A DNA stretch of 64,000 nucleotides from assembly GCA_937916515.1 (NCBI GenBank), contig CALFSX010000010.1:1-64000 (forward strand), in the 5' to 3' direction. This DNA is from an uncultured Planctomycetaceae bacterium (lineage in GTDB: Bacteria > Planctomycetota > Planctomycetia > Planctomycetales > Planctomycetaceae). Of this stretch, positions 17,634-26,922 are shown piece by piece. The notes under the pieces were generated by a model. That model saw nothing but the letters and a program-made list of their open reading frames with translations. It was not told where the DNA came from and made no database searches. The translations under genes were made by a program, and so were the position numbers. Every line of letters starts with the position of its first letter. Positions within the stretch are counted from its first letter, which is position 1.

Positions 17634-19718
17634 ATGTCTCGCATCCAACAACTTGACCCTCATGTTATCAACCGCATTGCGGCGGGTGAGGTGATTGAAC
17701 GTCCGGCCAGTGTTGTTAAAGAGCTGATGGAAAACAGCATCGATGCTCTTTCGACGCGAATTGAAATTGACATTGTGGCTGGCGGAACGGAGCTGATTCG
17801 CATTTCCGACAACGGCGAAGGAATGCACCCCGACGATCTGACTTTATCAGTCACCAGTCACGCCACCAGCAAAATCCGCAGCGATCACGACCTTCAAAAA
17901 GTATCGACTTTGGGCTTTCGAGGCGAAGCGTTGGCTTCCGTGGCGTCAATCAGCCGCTTTCGTATTCGAACTCGACGCCAGGGACTGCCAATCGGGCGAG
18001 AACTTGAAGCGGAAGGTGGTGAGATCTCCATTCTGCGCGAATGCGGTTGCCCCACTGGCACGGTGATTGAAGTTCACAACCTATTCTTCAACACGCCCGC
18101 TCGACGAAAGTTTCTGAAAAAACCTTCGACAGAATTCGGTCGCATCAGCGAACAGTTCACAAAACTGGCGTTGCCCAACCCGAATCTTCACCTGGTGCTG
18201 CGGCACAACGACAAGCTGGTTTATGAACTGCCAGCCACGTCCAACCAAATGGAACGTATCCGGCGATTCTTTGGTGGTGAAATTGCCGACAAACTGATTC
18301 AGGTCGAATCGGAAATCACCACAGAAGACGGACAGCACATTCGGCTGTGGGGCTACGTGGGAGATCCCTCACTTAGCAAGGGAACTCGCAAAGACCAGTA
18401 TCTGTTCCTGAACGGACGATGCATTCAGGATCGCAGCCTGCAACACGCCCTTGGTGAAGCGTATCGTGGCTTGCTGATGGTCGGGCGACATCCGGTCAGC
18501 TTCCTGTTCCTGGAAGTGCCACCCAACCTTGTGGACGTCAACGTTCACCCCACAAAAACAGAAGTGCGATTTCAGGACGGGCAGTCGCTGTATCGACAGT
18601 TGCTGCACACAATCCGCGACAAGTTTCTATCGCTGGACTTTCAGTCAGAGATCCAGGTGCCATCCGTCACTCGATCCGGAACAGGGGCCATCAGCACTCA
18701 ATCGAGCCAACTGCAGAAAGAACTGGACATTTGGTCGTCGTCGCCAATTGGTACAAATCGTGTGCCGTTAATTGAACGACCAGACAAAGATCCCAATTAT
18801 TCCACCGGACAGTATTCAAAAGGCCAAACAGCGTCATCTTTTGGATCGAGCGATTCGACGGCAAATTCTGGTTTTACCGGTGGCGGCAAAGCGTCCGTGT
18901 TCAAACCTGCAGTGACTGAGGCATTAAGTGCGATTACTGAGGCAGCTCACGGCTCCGTTGGAATTGACGATGCCACAGGTACCAGAGACAACTCCACTGA
19001 ACAGCAACTGCCTTCGGAATTCAGTCTGGCAGCTGACACTGACGACGACAGTACGAATTCGGAAACATCTGAAGCTGGTGTTCAGCCCGAGGCCAGACCG
19101 TCAGACGCCGAGAATTTACGTCAGCAGCAAACAGTTTACGGCGACGATTTTCGAGCGTTTCAGATTCATGACTGCTACCTGGTGGTGGCCAGCCCGGACG
19201 GTTTGCAGGTGATCGATCAGCATGCTTTGCACGAACGAATCGTTTACGAACATCTAAGAAACAGAGTTCTTCAGGGCAACGTTGAACGCCAAAAGCTGCT
19301 GCTTCCGGAAGCGATTGACTGCACAGCAGGGGAAGCCGCTGTATTGCTGGAATATCAGGAATTACTGGCAGAGATTGGATTTGAACTTGAAGATTTTGGC
19401 GGCACGACTGTACTGCTGCAAAGCCACCCAGTGATGTTGCCTCGCGGAAACTTTGTTAAGATCCTGAAGGACCTTGCCGGTCAGCTGGAAGAATCGGATG
19501 GCAAGACGTCTCGCCGAGACCTGCTGGACCACATGATGCACACGATGGCGTGTCGAGCCGCGATAAAAGCAGGACAACGCCTCGCTCCGGAAGAAATGCA
19601 GGAATTGTTAAGGCAACGCCACCTTGTAGACGATGCTCACCACTGCCCGCACGGTCGCCCCACATCGCTGACGCTGTCGCGACTAACTCTGGATAAGCAA
19701 TTCGGACGACTGGGATAA
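17634..19718 (+). CDS. mutL: DNA mismatch repair protein MutL
   Basis: The 694-residue protein has the GHKL ATPase motifs 'VVKELMENSIDA' (catalytic Glu 30), 'DNGEGM' and 'GFRGEALASV', then the transducer domain with 'VDVNVHPTKTEVRF'. A disordered Ser/Thr linker of about 150 residues follows. The C-terminal endonuclease domain carries 'DQHALHERIVYE' (DQHAx2Ex4E) and 'CPHGRPT'. MutL couples mismatch recognition to strand nicking; the intact motif implies nicking activity, as expected in organisms without MutH. I chose ATG 17634 because the family begins 'MSRIQQLDPHVINRIAAGEV'; the track start at 17583 adds 17 unrelated residues. Confidence 0.96.
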   Translation: MSRIQQLDPHVINRIAAGEVIERPASVVKELMENSIDALSTRIEIDIVAGGTELIRISDNGEGMHPDDLTLSVTSHATSKIRSDHDLQKVSTLGFRGEALASVASISRFRIRTRRQGLPIGRELEAEGGEISILRECGCPTGTVIEVHNLFFNTPARRKFLKKPSTEFGRISEQFTKLALPNPNLHLVLRHNDKLVYELPATSNQMERIRRFFGGEIADKLIQVESEITTEDGQHIRLWGYVGDPSLSKGTRKDQYLFLNGRCIQDRSLQHALGEAYRGLLMVGRHPVSFLFLEVPPNLVDVNVHPTKTEVRFQDGQSLYRQLLHTIRDKFLSLDFQSEIQVPSVTRSGTGAISTQSSQLQKELDIWSSSPIGTNRVPLIERPDKDPNYSTGQYSKGQTASSFGSSDSTANSGFTGGGKASVFKPAVTEALSAITEAAHGSVGIDDATGTRDNSTEQQLPSEFSLAADTDDDSTNSETSEAGVQPEARPSDAENLRQQQTVYGDDFRAFQIHDCYLVVASPDGLQVIDQHALHERIVYEHLRNRVLQGNVERQKLLLPEAIDCTAGEAAVLLEYQELLAEIGFELEDFGGTTVLLQSHPVMLPRGNFVKILKDLAGQLEESDGKTSRRDLLDHMMHTMACRAAIKAGQRLAPEEMQELLRQRHLVDDAHHCPHGRPTSLTLSRLTLDKQFGRLG

Positions 19719-19950
19719 CAACGGCAGCGTAACAGCTGCAAATGCTGGCTGCCCTTTGGCGATTTTCGAAACGAGTGTTTCAAGAACATGCCTTGAAAAA
19801 ACACCAGCAAAGGCAGTCAACTGGAAATAATTCTCCGCAATTCGAATTCTGAAAGAAGTTGCTCATATCTGGTCGATTCGCCCCCTAGAATTCGCTCAAA
19901 TCAAAAGCGTCACGTCATCTGTTTCGTAACTTTCGCCCATTGCCGCTCGA

Positions 19951-21438
19951 ATGATCTGCGTTAGCCTTGGAAGAACACGCCACTCCGCATTTCTGGAGGG
20001 CCACCGTCAACTCGCTGAACAAAAGGCGGAACTTGTTGAACTTCGAGTCGACTGGATTCGCAGACGTCCAGACATCGGTCGCCTGCTGAAAGACCGCCCT
20101 ACCCCAGTGGTTGTAACCTGTCGCCGCAAAGAAGACCGCGGTCTTTGGATGGGCGACGAAGATCAACGGCGAGCCGTTCTGCGAGAAGCGATTATCGGCG
20201 GCGCTGAATACGTCGATATCGAAGAAGACATCGCCAAATCGATTCCTCGATACGGCAAAACTCAAAGGATCGTCAGCTACCACAACTTCGACGAAACTCC
20301 CGGCGAACTGTACAACATCTACGAACGCATGACGCAGTGTGATCCTGACGTCATTAAAATCGTAACGATGGCAAACTCGCCGACCGACAACGTGCGAATT
20401 CTAGAGATGGCCGAAGCGGCACAGATTCCCACAGTTGCATTTTGCATGGGAGAATTTGGAATTCCCAGCCGCATCCTGTGTGCCCGCACGGGTGCTCCCT
20501 TCACGTACGCAGGCTTCAGCCGCGAACGTGAAATGGCTCCCGGGCAACTGACGTTTGCGGAAGTACGCAACCTGTATCGATACAACAAAATCACCAAGAA
20601 CACAAAAGTGTTTGGCGTGATCGGTGACCCGATCGCTCACAGCAAAAGCCCGCTGTTGCACAACGCAGCGTTTCGCAAGATTGGTTTCGACGGCGTTTAC
20701 CTGCCGCTGCGAATTCCGGCCGACGTTTTGAAAGTTTCGCTTCAGGAATATGAAAAACTGGGATTTCAGGGCTTCAGCGTCACGATTCCCCACAAGGAAG
20801 ACGTACTGGATTTTGCAGATTCGCCCGACGTGCAATCCGATTTAATTGGCGCGGCAAATACATTGTTCAAAGTCGGCACGGAATGGCATGCCACCAACAC
20901 AGACTACGATGCAATCATTGAAACCATCAACGACGCCATGGTTGCCGCAAAACTGGACCAACCTTCCTTTAAAGACAAGCGAGTTCTGATTTTAGGTGCT
21001 GGTGGAGTAGCCAGAGCAGCCGCGTGTGCCATGCAGCAGCAGGATGCGAATGTTGTAATCACCAACCGAACCAGGAATCGAGCAAAAGTACTGGCAGAAG
21101 AATTGGGTTGCCGCACCACTTTGTGGGCCAATCGCGGCTCTGAACAATGCGACATTTTGATTAACTGCACCTCGGTCGGCATGCACCCAAATGTTGACGA
21201 AACACCGTATGAACAACATTGGCTGAACGAATCGATGCTGGTGTTCGACACCGTTTACACACCCGAAAACACTCTGCTATTGAAACATGCAAGACTGCGA
21301 GGATGCCCGACGGCCAGCGGTATTGAGATGTTTATCAGACAGGCGGCTCACCAATTCAAGCTGTTCACCGGCCAGGAACCGCCGATGGAGTACATGATCG
21401 AAACTCTGCGACGCTCGCTGTCTGCGGTAAGATCATAG
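19951..21438 (+). CDS. aroDE: Bifunctional 3-dehydroquinate dehydratase / shikimate dehydrogenase
   Basis: This 495-residue fusion joins two shikimate-pathway steps, as in plants. Residues 1-215 are a type I dehydroquinate dehydratase with catalytic His in 'SYHNF' (His111) and Schiff-base Lys in 'VIKIVTMAN' (Lys136). Residues 220-495 are shikimate dehydrogenase with 'GDPIAHSKSPLLHN' (shikimate-binding serines), 'VTIPHKE' (catalytic Lys282), 'NTDYD' and NADP motif 'GAGGVARA'. All key residues are present. Shikimate kinase follows 115 bases downstream. Expected product is shikimate from 3-dehydroquinate without release of the intermediate; channelling is inference. Confidence 0.95.
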   Translation: MICVSLGRTRHSAFLEGHRQLAEQKAELVELRVDWIRRRPDIGRLLKDRPTPVVVTCRRKEDRGLWMGDEDQRRAVLREAIIGGAEYVDIEEDIAKSIPRYGKTQRIVSYHNFDETPGELYNIYERMTQCDPDVIKIVTMANSPTDNVRILEMAEAAQIPTVAFCMGEFGIPSRILCARTGAPFTYAGFSREREMAPGQLTFAEVRNLYRYNKITKNTKVFGVIGDPIAHSKSPLLHNAAFRKIGFDGVYLPLRIPADVLKVSLQEYEKLGFQGFSVTIPHKEDVLDFADSPDVQSDLIGAANTLFKVGTEWHATNTDYDAIIETINDAMVAAKLDQPSFKDKRVLILGAGGVARAAACAMQQQDANVVITNRTRNRAKVLAEELGCRTTLWANRGSEQCDILINCTSVGMHPNVDETPYEQHWLNESMLVFDTVYTPENTLLLKHARLRGCPTASGIEMFIRQAAHQFKLFTGQEPPMEYMIETLRRSLSAVRS

Positions 21439-21553
21439 AATCGGTGTAAAACGGCCTTTTGCAATTCCGTACGGAAGACCTGGCGGAATACGCCGATTAA
21501 GCGTAGGTCAATGGTGGATTCCGTACGCCCTGCGCAGTCGGCAGAATTTTCAA

Positions 21554-22093
21554 ATGATCGTCAGTTTGATCGGATATCGAGGATGCGGTAAGTCCAGCGT
21601 CGGCCCCCTGTTAGCCGACATGCTGGGGTGCGATTGCGTCGATAGCGACGACCGAATCGAATCTGCAGCCGGTAAATCAATTGCCCGCATCTTCGAAGAA
21701 GACGGGGAGCCTGCGTTTCGTCAACTGGAAACGAGCGTCCTAGACCAGCTATTGAAACAAACAAGCGGAGTTATCGCGTCAGGTGGCGGTGCAATTCTGG
21801 CGGAAATAAATCGCACGAACATGAAGTCGGCTGGCCCCGTGGTTTGGCTGCACGCTTCAGCGGAAGCACTGGCAAGTCGTATTGGCGGCGACCAGACTTC
21901 CACAGCACGACGGCCCAGTCTCACGGGCAAGTCCATTCAGGAAGAAGTGGCTGATGTACTGAATGCTCGCAGCCCGCTTTACGAAGAATGTGCCACAATC
22001 CAGGTGGAAACAGAAGGACGTTTGCCGATTGACATCGCAGTTGAAATCTTTCAACAGATCAGGCAGGCGACTGAACCGGGAGACAGGCGATGA
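21554..22093 (+). CDS. aroK: Shikimate kinase
   Basis: The 179-residue protein has Walker A 'GYRGCGKSS', shikimate-binding 'DSDDRIE', the 'SGGGAI' loop and lid Arg in 'RRPSL'. It phosphorylates shikimate with ATP, the step after the upstream fusion enzyme. The last four bases overlap the start of the prepilin peptidase gene (ATGA). Length is normal. Confidence 0.94.
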   Translation: MIVSLIGYRGCGKSSVGPLLADMLGCDCVDSDDRIESAAGKSIARIFEEDGEPAFRQLETSVLDQLLKQTSGVIASGGGAILAEINRTNMKSAGPVVWLHASAEALASRIGGDQTSTARRPSLTGKSIQEEVADVLNARSPLYEECATIQVETEGRLPIDIAVEIFQQIRQATEPGDRR

Positions 22094-23391
22094 GTGATTA
22101 TCCGATCTCTCTGTGGCTGTTGCTGCCGGCTTTGGCCGTTGTGGGAGCATTCGTCGGTCGATTTCTGAACATCTGCGCCGTGCGATTTCCGGAACACCTG
22201 GAACTACGCAAACAGCTGACTTCACTTGGTAAACCATGGACGGTTTGCAAAAGATGCTCCGTCGCGCCAAGTTCAGTCGAATGCATTCCGATACTGGGGT
22301 GGCTGATCAACGGTAGACGCTGCCATTCGTGCAAAGCAAGAATCGCGGGCGTTTTCACAGTCATAGAACTACTAACAGCCGCACTATTTGTGGCCGTCTA
22401 TCTTTGTGAAATTCACGTAACGCCGGGATCGAATTTCGCTAATGGACTGTCATCGATTGAGGGACCTCGCGGACCTGAAATCATTAAGTCGTTTTGGTCG
22501 CCTGGAGTCTGGCTGCACCTGCGTTACGCTCTGCACATGCTGATGATTTGCGGATTGATTGTCGCCACGGAAATTGATCGAAGGCTTCGCATCATTCCAG
22601 ATGGCAGCACGGTTCCGATCACGGTGTTTGCCATTGCCGCCAGCCTGGCGTTTGGGCAACTTTATATCGTGCCAATTTGGTTTCAGGATGCCAGTACCGT
22701 GGCCATGCTGAAACCAATCGTTCCCGCATTTCTCAAGCCGTTAATGGTTCCATGGGATCCGACGGAATTCATTCAGACCTGGCCGCGTTTGCATGGGCTA
22801 TTGGTGAGCCTTGCAGGAGCCGTTGCAGGTGCAGGCTCAGTGTGGATCGTTCGGCAGATTGGTTTTCTGGTTCTGCAGCAGGAAGCCATGGGTTTTGGCG
22901 ACGTGGTACTGATGGCCATGATTGGCAGCGTCATCGGTTGGCAGCCGGTGCTGTTCGTGTTTGTGCTGGCACCATTGCTCGCAATTTTTGTCGCAGTGAT
23001 TAACTGGGTCGCGCATCGCGACAACGAAATCCCATATGGCCCATTTCTAAGCCTGGCGACAATTGTCATCCTGCTGGGGTGGCCCGTATTGTGGCCGCTG
23101 GTGAAACGAATGTTCGACATGGGGCCCATGCTGCCTTTGCTGGCAGTCCTGATGATCGTTCTTCTGGCCGCTTCACTGCAATTGGTGCAACTTATCAAGC
23201 GCCTGTTTGGAATTCAGACAGGACCTCCTGATGATATCGAAGCCGAATGGACTTCAGCGGACCACCTTTTTTACTACAACTACGAACGGCCCGATCAACA
23301 GACGGGACAATGGAAGCAGGAACTGTGGCCGGGAACTCGCGCCGGACAAGGCCTCAAACGTTCTCACGACTGGCGGCATCACGATCACTAA
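22090..23391 (+). CDS. Prepilin peptidase / A24 family leader peptidase
   Basis: The 433-residue membrane protein has the N-terminal methyltransferase-like domain with 'CKRC' and 'CHSC' zinc pairs and the two catalytic aspartates of type IV prepilin peptidases, in 'TEIDRRLRIIPD' and 'GFGDVVLMAMIG'. It cleaves and usually N-methylates type IV pilin or type II secretion pseudopilin leaders. It is longer than the usual 250-300 residues: there is extra sequence between the two Asp segments and a cytoplasmic tail of about 70 residues rich in charged and aromatic residues. The start overlaps aroK by four bases, so they are probably coupled. Confidence 0.9.
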   Translation: MSDYPISLWLLLPALAVVGAFVGRFLNICAVRFPEHLELRKQLTSLGKPWTVCKRCSVAPSSVECIPILGWLINGRRCHSCKARIAGVFTVIELLTAALFVAVYLCEIHVTPGSNFANGLSSIEGPRGPEIIKSFWSPGVWLHLRYALHMLMICGLIVATEIDRRLRIIPDGSTVPITVFAIAASLAFGQLYIVPIWFQDASTVAMLKPIVPAFLKPLMVPWDPTEFIQTWPRLHGLLVSLAGAVAGAGSVWIVRQIGFLVLQQEAMGFGDVVLMAMIGSVIGWQPVLFVFVLAPLLAIFVAVINWVAHRDNEIPYGPFLSLATIVILLGWPVLWPLVKRMFDMGPMLPLLAVLMIVLLAASLQLVQLIKRLFGIQTGPPDDIEAEWTSADHLFYYNYERPDQQTGQWKQELWPGTRAGQGLKRSHDWRHHDH

Positions 23392-23438
23392 TGCTCCCAC
23401 CAAATCGCCATGATGCCCCACAGCGGCCATCCGCAGAA

Positions 23439-23951
23439 TCACGCGCGAGAGCTCGTTACAGACACGCCGGCGGACAATGTCTGCAACACGACGCAATAAC
23501 GCTCTGTCAATTGAATCAGCTTATCAATTTTCTCCGTAGCCTCAGAACTCTCAACTTCGAACTTCAAACCAACCTCCGTTAGCCCGACGGGCGCCGTGCG
23601 ATCGACGCCCAGCGTGCCACGAAAATCCATGTTGCCGGTGGCGATGACTCGAGCCGATTCGATGCTCAACCCCATTGCGGTCGCGACTGCAGCAAACGTG
23701 ACTCCAGAACACGCAACCAGCGATTGCAGCAACATATCACCAGAACAAGCCTTTGAACCGTCTCCACCAGCCTTCAGATGCACCCCGGCGACAACTCGTT
23801 CATCCATCGCCAGAGGAGCCTCAATTTCACACGTCAGATTTTTCAAATCAACGACACCTGCAGCGTGCAGGCTGGCAACGGCCGCAGAAGGTGTTTCGTG
23901 GTATTGAGCTTTCAGCGGAGCCTGAAGGTTCTTAAGTTGTTCAGCGTCCAT
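23439..23951 (-). CDS. OsmC-family peroxiredoxin-like protein
   Basis: The 170-residue protein has the OsmC/Ohr layout with the two redox cysteines in 'LVACSGVTFAAVA' and 'ERYCVVLQTL'. Family members reduce organic hydroperoxides, though some are of unknown substrate. It is convergent with the prepilin peptidase (47-base gap) and divergent from the ROK kinase. Confidence 0.85.
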   Translation of the reverse strand: MDAEQLKNLQAPLKAQYHETPSAAVASLHAAGVVDLKNLTCEIEAPLAMDERVVAGVHLKAGGDGSKACSGDMLLQSLVACSGVTFAAVATAMGLSIESARVIATGNMDFRGTLGVDRTAPVGLTEVGLKFEVESSEATEKIDKLIQLTERYCVVLQTLSAGVSVTSSRA

Positions 23952-24168
23952 TGTTAATTTTTCCGGCGCGAAAGGCTTTTCGTGGTTTTATGTCGATATT
24001 GTCCGGATCATATAGGTTCTGAACAGTATTCGAATTGATTTCACCAAATGGAAATGCCGTCCGGCAAAGATTCTGGGGATTGCAGACTGACACACGCAAT
24101 CCGGAACGAGTATTCTTCATGCCATATCATTGCTAATCGAAAAACAGTGCCAAACGGGAAAGTTTTTG

Positions 24169-25185
24169 ATGTCGGAAGTAACGAACAATCCAGAACCAAT
24201 CGTCTCCAACGAGCGTGTCTGGGTTGGCTTTGATCTTGGCGGAACCAAAATGATGGCCGTCGTATTCAACGATAAGCTGGAAGTCCTTGGAAAAAAACGC
24301 CGGAAGACTCGCGATAAAGAAAAGGATGGCGTTCAGCCGGAACGACTAACTGAAACCATTCGCATGGCACTGGAAGACGCCAAGGTTGACGCGAGCGCCG
24401 TTCAGGGCATCGGCGCCGGCTGCCCTGGGCCGCTGGACCTGAAAAAGGGCGTTATCCTGGAAGCCCCCAATCTTGGGTGGAAAAACGTTCCGCTTCAGGA
24501 TTATCTAAGCAAAGAATTCAACTGCCCTGCAGAAATCTGCAACGATGTGGATGCTGGCGTGTACGGTGAATACATGGCAGGTGCCGGTCGAGGTGCTCGC
24601 TGTGTGCTGGGTGTCTTTCCCGGAACCGGCGTCGGCGGTGGCATGGTTTACGAAGGAAAAATCTTTCGTGGCCGCAAGTCGTCCTGCATGGAGATCGGCT
24701 TTCTGCAAATGGCAACTGAAGGCCCAACAGCTGGCGTTGGACCTGTCGGAACCCTGGAAGCACTCGCCAGCCGCCTGGCGATTGCCGCAGAAGCCGCCAA
24801 AGCGGTTTATCGAGGAAAGGCACCACATCTTGCACAGATCGCTGGCACAGACCTGGCAAACATCAAGAGTGGCGCTTTGGCCAAGTCGATCGAAGCGGGT
24901 GATACTGTCATTGAAGACATCGTGCGGCGAGCTGCAGAACAAATTGGACGAGCCATCGGTTCGCTTGTTAACGTGCTTAGCCCGGACATCGTCGTAATCG
25001 GCGGCGGATTGGCAGAAGCAATGCCGAAGCTGTATCTGCAGGAAGCTCAAAACGGTGCGAAACGCAACGTTATTCCATCACTTAAAGACAGCTTCACAAT
25101 TCGCATCGCCGAACTGGGTGATTATTCAACGTCAATAGGAGCTGCTGCTTTAGTGAGAGATCAAAAAGTAAGTAAGGATACATAA
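24169..25185 (+). CDS. ROK-family sugar kinase lacking the zinc motif
   Basis: The 338-residue protein has the ROK phosphate loop 'FDLGGTKM', 'GCPGPLD', catalytic Asp in 'CNDVDAG' (Asp126), 'GTGVGGGMV' and adenosine loop 'VVIGGGL'. It likely phosphorylates glucose or a related sugar. The usual segment ExGHx..CGCGxxGCLE is here 'MEIGF...AGVGPVGTLEALAS': spacing and Gly are kept, but His is Phe and all three Cys are gone. I chose the ATG at 24169 with GGGAAAG upstream over the TTG at 24130. It could be an altered-specificity kinase. Confidence 0.85.
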   Translation: MSEVTNNPEPIVSNERVWVGFDLGGTKMMAVVFNDKLEVLGKKRRKTRDKEKDGVQPERLTETIRMALEDAKVDASAVQGIGAGCPGPLDLKKGVILEAPNLGWKNVPLQDYLSKEFNCPAEICNDVDAGVYGEYMAGAGRGARCVLGVFPGTGVGGGMVYEGKIFRGRKSSCMEIGFLQMATEGPTAGVGPVGTLEALASRLAIAAEAAKAVYRGKAPHLAQIAGTDLANIKSGALAKSIEAGDTVIEDIVRRAAEQIGRAIGSLVNVLSPDIVVIGGGLAEAMPKLYLQEAQNGAKRNVIPSLKDSFTIRIAELGDYSTSIGAAALVRDQKVSKDT

Positions 25186-25326
25186 CAACGGCTCGGTCGG
25201 TCAGCACTCCCAAATAATGGCTCGCCATCCGCAGCAAGGCATGCCATCCATACGTTCAGGCTTTCAACAAACTTCCCTGCGTGATTGACGACATCAATCA
25301 ATTTCCAATCAGCATTTGAAAATATC

Positions 25327-26922
25327 ATGGAACGTCCGTCTCAACCCTCAGAAATTCCAGCAGAACGGCGCCCCAGTGGAATCGTCTTTCCGATGGCGGT
25401 AATTGAGCTGGGTACGTCCGCAATTCGTATGGCGATTGGCGAAACGGATGGCGTCTCCGGTGTTCGAATGCTTGAACAGCTTGTTCGAGGCGTCAGTCTG
25501 GGCAAGGACACATTCACACGGCGGGAAATCAAACGCGAAACGCTGCTGCAATGTGTTAACGTATTGAAAAGCTATCGGCGAAAGCTGGAAGAATATCAGT
25601 GCATCAACCCTCAGCACATTCGAGTTGTCGCGACCAGCGCCGTGCGTGAAGCCACAAATCGCATGGCCTTTCTGGACAGAATCTATACTTCGACGGGCTT
25701 CATTGTGGAACCCATCGACGATGCAGAAATCGCTCGAGTCACGTATCTTGGAATTCGCCCCTTGTTGGAACGCGAACCCGAACTCCGTGATGCGATGACA
25801 TTGCTGATGGAAGTTGGAGGCGGCAACACAGAAATCCTGCTGTTGCGAGGAAGAAACATCATTCACTCGCAATCTTATCGACTGGGTTCGCTGCGGCTGC
25901 AACAAATGATCAAGCAATACCACGCCGCTCGCGATCAGACTCTAAGCATTATGCATGGGCAAATTGATCGCGCTCTGGAACAGCTAAGAGACGTCATCCC
26001 GCAATATGGCAATATCGAATTACTGGCTCTGGGAGGCGATGTACGTTTTGCTGCGAAGACGCTGCAACTGGATGTTGCCGACGCCGATGTCATCAGGGTT
26101 CCGTTGCCCAAACTGCGTCGGCTGACAAATGAACTGTCACAACTAAGTGTTGAACAGATCATGAGCAAGCATCACCTGGAATTAACTCAGGCAGAAACTC
26201 TGGTGCCCGCTTTGCTGACGCATGTTCGCATGGCTCGCATGCTGAACGCAGACCATCTGCTGGTTACCGGCTTCAATCTGCGAGACGCGCTGTTGCAGGG
26301 AATGATGCAGCCGGCCGACTGGTCCGAAGATTTTCGAGAACAGATTATTCGTTCGGCAGAAGAACTGGCTCGCAAATTTCAACTGGACCTGGACCACAGT
26401 CAACATGTGGCGGAATTAAGTGGACAAATTTTCAGAGCTCTGAGACCTGTCCACCAGATGGACGTCCGCTGCGAAACCATTCTTTACGTTGCAGCTCTGC
26501 TGTACGAAGCCGGACTGTTTGTCAGCACTCCCAGCTATCACAAACACAGCTACTACCTGATCATCAACAGTGAGATTTTCGGACTGAATTCACTGGACCA
26601 CAAACTGGTTGCCCTGGTCGCTCGATACCATCGCAGAGCTGCCCCGAAACCCACACATGAAGCGTTTGCCGAACTGGATCGCGATAGCCGCGTGGTACTG
26701 TCGCGACTATCCAGCATTCTGCGAATCGCGATTGCTTTGGCACAATCCAGAAGTCAGCGAATTCGCGAGATGGATTGTGCGGTTGAAAAAACTCGCCTGA
26801 TCATTCGCGCTCGCGGACGAACGGGAGATTTGTCGATGGAACAACTGGAACTGCGCCAGAACGCTGGTTTCTTTGAAGATGTCTTTGGCCTGAGTGTCCT
26901 ATTGAGGGAGAGCCCCTCGTGA
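25327..26922 (+). CDS. ppx: Exopolyphosphatase/GppA-family protein with HD-like domain
   Basis: This 531-residue protein has the Ppx/GppA actin-fold motifs 'IELGTSAIRMAIGE', 'VVATSAVREATN' and 'EVGGGNTEI'. An HD-related C-terminal domain ('LDHSQHVAELSGQ', 'AALLYEAGLF', 'VARYHRR') follows. Enzymes of this family remove phosphate from polyphosphate or hydrolyse pppGpp. The start at 25327 is an ATG; the track's 25285 is a TTG. Its stop overlaps the ppk1 GTG by four bases, an arrangement that supports polyphosphate as substrate. Confidence 0.9.
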   Translation: MERPSQPSEIPAERRPSGIVFPMAVIELGTSAIRMAIGETDGVSGVRMLEQLVRGVSLGKDTFTRREIKRETLLQCVNVLKSYRRKLEEYQCINPQHIRVVATSAVREATNRMAFLDRIYTSTGFIVEPIDDAEIARVTYLGIRPLLEREPELRDAMTLLMEVGGGNTEILLLRGRNIIHSQSYRLGSLRLQQMIKQYHAARDQTLSIMHGQIDRALEQLRDVIPQYGNIELLALGGDVRFAAKTLQLDVADADVIRVPLPKLRRLTNELSQLSVEQIMSKHHLELTQAETLVPALLTHVRMARMLNADHLLVTGFNLRDALLQGMMQPADWSEDFREQIIRSAEELARKFQLDLDHSQHVAELSGQIFRALRPVHQMDVRCETILYVAALLYEAGLFVSTPSYHKHSYYLIINSEIFGLNSLDHKLVALVARYHRRAAPKPTHEAFAELDRDSRVVLSRLSSILRIAIALAQSRSQRIREMDCAVEKTRLIIRARGRTGDLSMEQLELRQNAGFFEDVFGLSVLLRESPS

